Shown here one piece after another: positions 63,607 to 64,000 of a stretch of 64,000 nt of DNA (within the stretch, counting starts at the first letter, position 1; each line of letters begins with the position of its first letter). The translations under genes and the position numbers were made by a program. The stretch spans positions 133,482,394 through 133,546,393 of the forward strand of contig NC_073691.1 in assembly GCF_029784155.1 (NCBI RefSeq), written 5' to 3'. The notes beneath the pieces were generated by a model, which saw nothing but the letters and a program-made list of their open reading frames with translations, was not told where the DNA came from and did no database searches. Source of the stretch: Uranotaenia lowii. Lineage: Eukaryota; Arthropoda; Insecta; Diptera; Culicidae.

Positions 63607-64000
63607 ACCTGAATCTGATATCTGAATCAGGATCTGAAATCTGAAATCTGAATCAAAATATGAATCTGAAATCTGAATCTGAAATCTGAATCTGAAATCT
63701 GAATCTGAAATCTGAATCTGAAATCTGAATCTGAAATCTGAATCTGAAATCTGAATCTGAAATCTGAATCTGAAATCTGAATCTGAAATCTGAATCTGAA
63801 ATCTGAATCTGAAATCTGAATCTGAAATCTGAATCTGAAATCTGAATCTGAAATCTGAATCTGAAATCTGAATCTGAAATCTGAATCTGAAATCTGAATC
63901 TGAAATCTGAATCTGAAATCTGAATCTGAATCTGAAATCTGAATCTGAAATCTGAATCTGAAATCTGAATCTGAAATCTGAATCTGAAATCTGAATCTGA
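63607..64000. repeat. 13 bp satellite array, inverted orientation, cut by window end
   Basis: GAATCTGAAATCT units, the reverse complement of the first array, continuing to the last base of the window. Confidence 0.97.

Overview
The window looks like nuclear DNA of a dipteran insect, most likely a mosquito. The evidence is a spliced Osiris-family gene, an antigen-5/CAP remnant, BEL/Pao and Ty1/copia retroelements of insect type, tRNA-derived SINEs, Helitrons with TC...CTAG ends, a mariner fossil and many TA-flanked short DNA elements. The background is AT-rich, as expected of non-coding DNA in such genomes. The species assignment is inference. One run of exactly 500 N (29526-30025) shows that this is scaffolded assembly sequence.

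Layout. 1-9850: one three-exon Osiris gene on the + strand (coding 844-1183, 6875-7246, 8916-9052; 282 residues) with a TATA box, a 5.7 kb first intron holding a TIR element, and a 1.7 kb second intron. 9.9-15.5 kb: a tRNA-like repeat, a decayed LINE 3' end, a probable 2.7 kb TA-flanked element and a dead mariner transposase. 15.5-18.3 kb: two Helitron-like elements head to tail. 18.8-29.5 kb: a 2.75 kb direct duplication (18831-21581 and 26772-29524) with more Helitron pieces between the copies; the second copy runs into the N gap. 30-32 kb: featureless AT-rich DNA. 32.06-39.48 kb: a full-length BEL/Pao element on the - strand with matching 695 bp LTRs and one intact 2000-residue Gag-Pol reading frame that starts with a PHD finger; it sits inside a TA microsatellite. 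40-52 kb: two copies of a palindromic TIR element whose arms carry tRNA-like modules, another TA-flanked element, a SINE, an orphan acidic reading frame and a possible non-coding exon. 53-54 kb: a further weak TIR element. 54.6-60.3 kb: a degenerate Ty1/copia element on the - strand, itself invaded by three DNA elements. 60.7-61.3 kb: a broken CAP/antigen-5 pseudogene. 61.9-64 kb: two arrays of a 13 bp satellite in opposite orientation, the second cut by the window end.

How it works together. The Osiris gene is the only host gene I can defend as intact. Almost everything else is mobile DNA, and the order of events can be read from the nesting: BEL into a microsatellite, a SINE into a palindromic element, and a hAT-like element (carrying another element) plus a MITE into copia. 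The BEL element is the only one that looks young and possibly autonomous.
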